From Anaerolineae bacterium (lineage in GTDB: Bacteria; Chloroflexota; Anaerolineae; B4-G1): a DNA stretch of 5,103 nucleotides. The stretch spans positions 1 to 5,103 of the forward strand of contig JAUWNP010000272.1 of the NCBI GenBank assembly GCA_030612585.1, read 5' to 3'. A program made the translations under genes and the position numbers. The notes under the pieces were generated by a model, which ran no database searches, was not told the origin of the DNA, and saw nothing but the letters and a program-made list of their open reading frames with translations. Below are positions 5,053-5,103 of the stretch, one piece after another (the stretch's first letter is position 1; each line of letters begins with the position of its first letter).

Positions 5053-5103
5053 ATGGAAGTTGAAAAGGTTGCGACAATTGCAGTACATCTTCAGGTTCCA
5101 AGC
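5053..5103 (+). CDS. N-terminus of an unidentified gene running off the right edge
   Basis: An ATG at 5053 opens a frame to the window end, reading MEVEKVATIAVHLQVPS. The alternating strand-like pattern looks like real protein, and no competing frame is as good. AAGG lies only 2 bases upstream, so the ribosome-binding site is poor. The codons are A/T-richer than in the exporter genes, which hints at a different origin. A short beta-strand start of this kind is seen in TnpB-type transposase proteins, but 17 residues cannot settle that. Confidence 0.4.
   Translation, partial: MEVEKVATIAVHLQVPS

Overview
The window looks like chromosomal DNA from a GC-rich bacterium, most likely a Chloroflexota (Anaerolineae-like) genome or MAG. 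This is inferred from the style of the ABC module and from the many short palindromic and tandem repeats in the gaps; no marker gene is present. All three complete genes are on the + strand and form one cassette behind one good sigma-70-type promoter.

Left part (1-450): the start of a minus-strand coding frame runs off the left edge (1-121) and resembles the helix before a Fis-type HTH, at low confidence. A gene-free gap of about 330 bases follows. It holds two REP-like inverted repeats (161-191 and 225-258), an extended -10 promoter (348-375) and a leader with degenerate GATTTR repeats.

Centre (451-4951): gene 1 (451-2898) encodes an 815-residue secreted and membrane-anchored protein. It has a signal peptide, a Rossmann/GATase-like extracytoplasmic part, two adjacent TM helices and a long beta-rich C-terminal ectodomain. 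Ten bases later comes an ABC-2-type ATPase (2909-3853). After a 129-base, repeat-filled gap comes a six-helix ABC-2 permease (3983-4951). The likely assembly is a permease and ATPase exporter or mechanochemical complex, with the large ectodomain protein as its outer-face partner. The substrate is unknown.

Right part (4952-5103): a CAATGAM heptamer array is followed by a spaced pair of GGTATACCCC repeats and the first 17 codons of another + strand frame, in a clearly lower-GC segment that may be the edge of an acquired element.

The most striking feature is repeat invasion. A 24-bp doublet sits in frame inside gene 1. Different short-unit arrays occupy the leader of gene 1, the ATPase-permease gap and the region after the permease. 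Two copies of a GC-rich hairpin repeat straddle the permease start, and copy 2 now encodes permease residues 8-21. The 61-bp offset between these copies separates a well-placed Shine-Dalgarno/GTG start from the permease frame.
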